Assembly (NCBI GenBank): GCA_030448225.1
Contig: JAUJNJ010000110.1
Span: forward strand, 1 to 15,865
Source of the DNA: Phycisphaerae bacterium
GTDB lineage: Bacteria; Planctomycetota; Phycisphaerae; Tepidisphaerales; Tepidisphaeraceae
Direction of reading: 5' to 3'
Length of the DNA stretch: 15,865 nucleotides
This document shows, one piece after another, positions 15,785 to 15,865 of the stretch (position 1 is its first letter; each line of letters begins with the position of its first letter). The notes beneath the pieces are model-generated. The model saw only the letters and a program-made list of their open reading frames with translations. It was not told the origin of the DNA and did no database searches. The position numbers and the translations under genes were made by a program.

Positions 15785-15865
15785 GACCAACGAAGGTTTG
15801 GAACCCCTACTGCTCGTCGGAGCATCCGAGTCATTCCGCTGCGTGGGAACGATGGATCTGCGCCG
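15783..15865 (+). CDS. Possible start of an unknown gene (partial)
   Basis: An ATG inside the hairpin opens a frame (MTNEGLEPLLLVGASESF...) that stays open to the window edge, 27 codons. No family is recognised and no ribosome site stands out. It may be chance. Confidence 0.2.
   Translation, partial: MTNEGLEPLLLVGASESFRCVGTMDLR

Overview
The window is GC-rich, with short mobile-looking intergenic repeats, few clear Shine-Dalgarno sites and a mix of polysaccharide-degrading and housekeeping genes. This suggests a planctomycete, possibly of the Phycisphaerae. That placement is an inference from gene content and protein style; there is no rRNA gene to confirm it.

Layout. 1-683 (+): C-terminal part of a GH5 glycoside hydrolase. 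834-2678 (-): intact ABC exporter, separated from the GH5 gene by a perfect 14-bp hairpin. 2786-4763 (+): YjhG/YagF-type D-xylonate dehydratase broken by at least seven frameshifts. About 4985-5390 (+): remnant of a nucleotidyltransferase-like gene. 5534-7008 (+): secreted GH28-like beta-helix protein in five reading-frame blocks after its leader. 7009-7433: repeat-rich spacer between convergent genes. The minus strand then carries, in transcription order from right to left, cimA (13343-11745), an RlaP-like nucleotidyltransferase with an N-terminal extension (11538-10734), a small acyl-carrier-like fragment (10716-10560), a second RlaP-like nucleotidyltransferase (10395-9692), uppS (9602-8826) and cdsA (8355-7434). 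At the right end are a secreted cupredoxin (13903-14235, -) and, divergent from it, an intact HD-domain phosphohydrolase (14485-15765, +).

How the genes may work together. GH5, GH28 and xylonate dehydratase point to use of plant polysaccharides and their oxidised sugars. uppS and cdsA supply the undecaprenyl carrier lipid and CDP-diacylglycerol for envelope synthesis. cimA starts isoleucine synthesis from pyruvate.

Most interesting element. Upstream of cimA, on the minus strand, there is a good sigma70-type promoter (13606-13633), a 19-codon leader ORF with Ile and Thr codons (13598-13539), and an intrinsic terminator (13496-13471). A 12-bp antiterminator can form between a segment overlapping the leader stop codon and the 5' arm of the terminator. 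The geometry is that of classical ribosome-mediated attenuation of an isoleucine-pathway gene.

Caution. Essential genes (uppS, cdsA) and cimA are frameshifted, and the indels are confined to roughly 3.06-12.43 kb. Genes outside that stretch are clean. The breaks are therefore most likely sequence errors in a poorly polished patch, not real gene decay.
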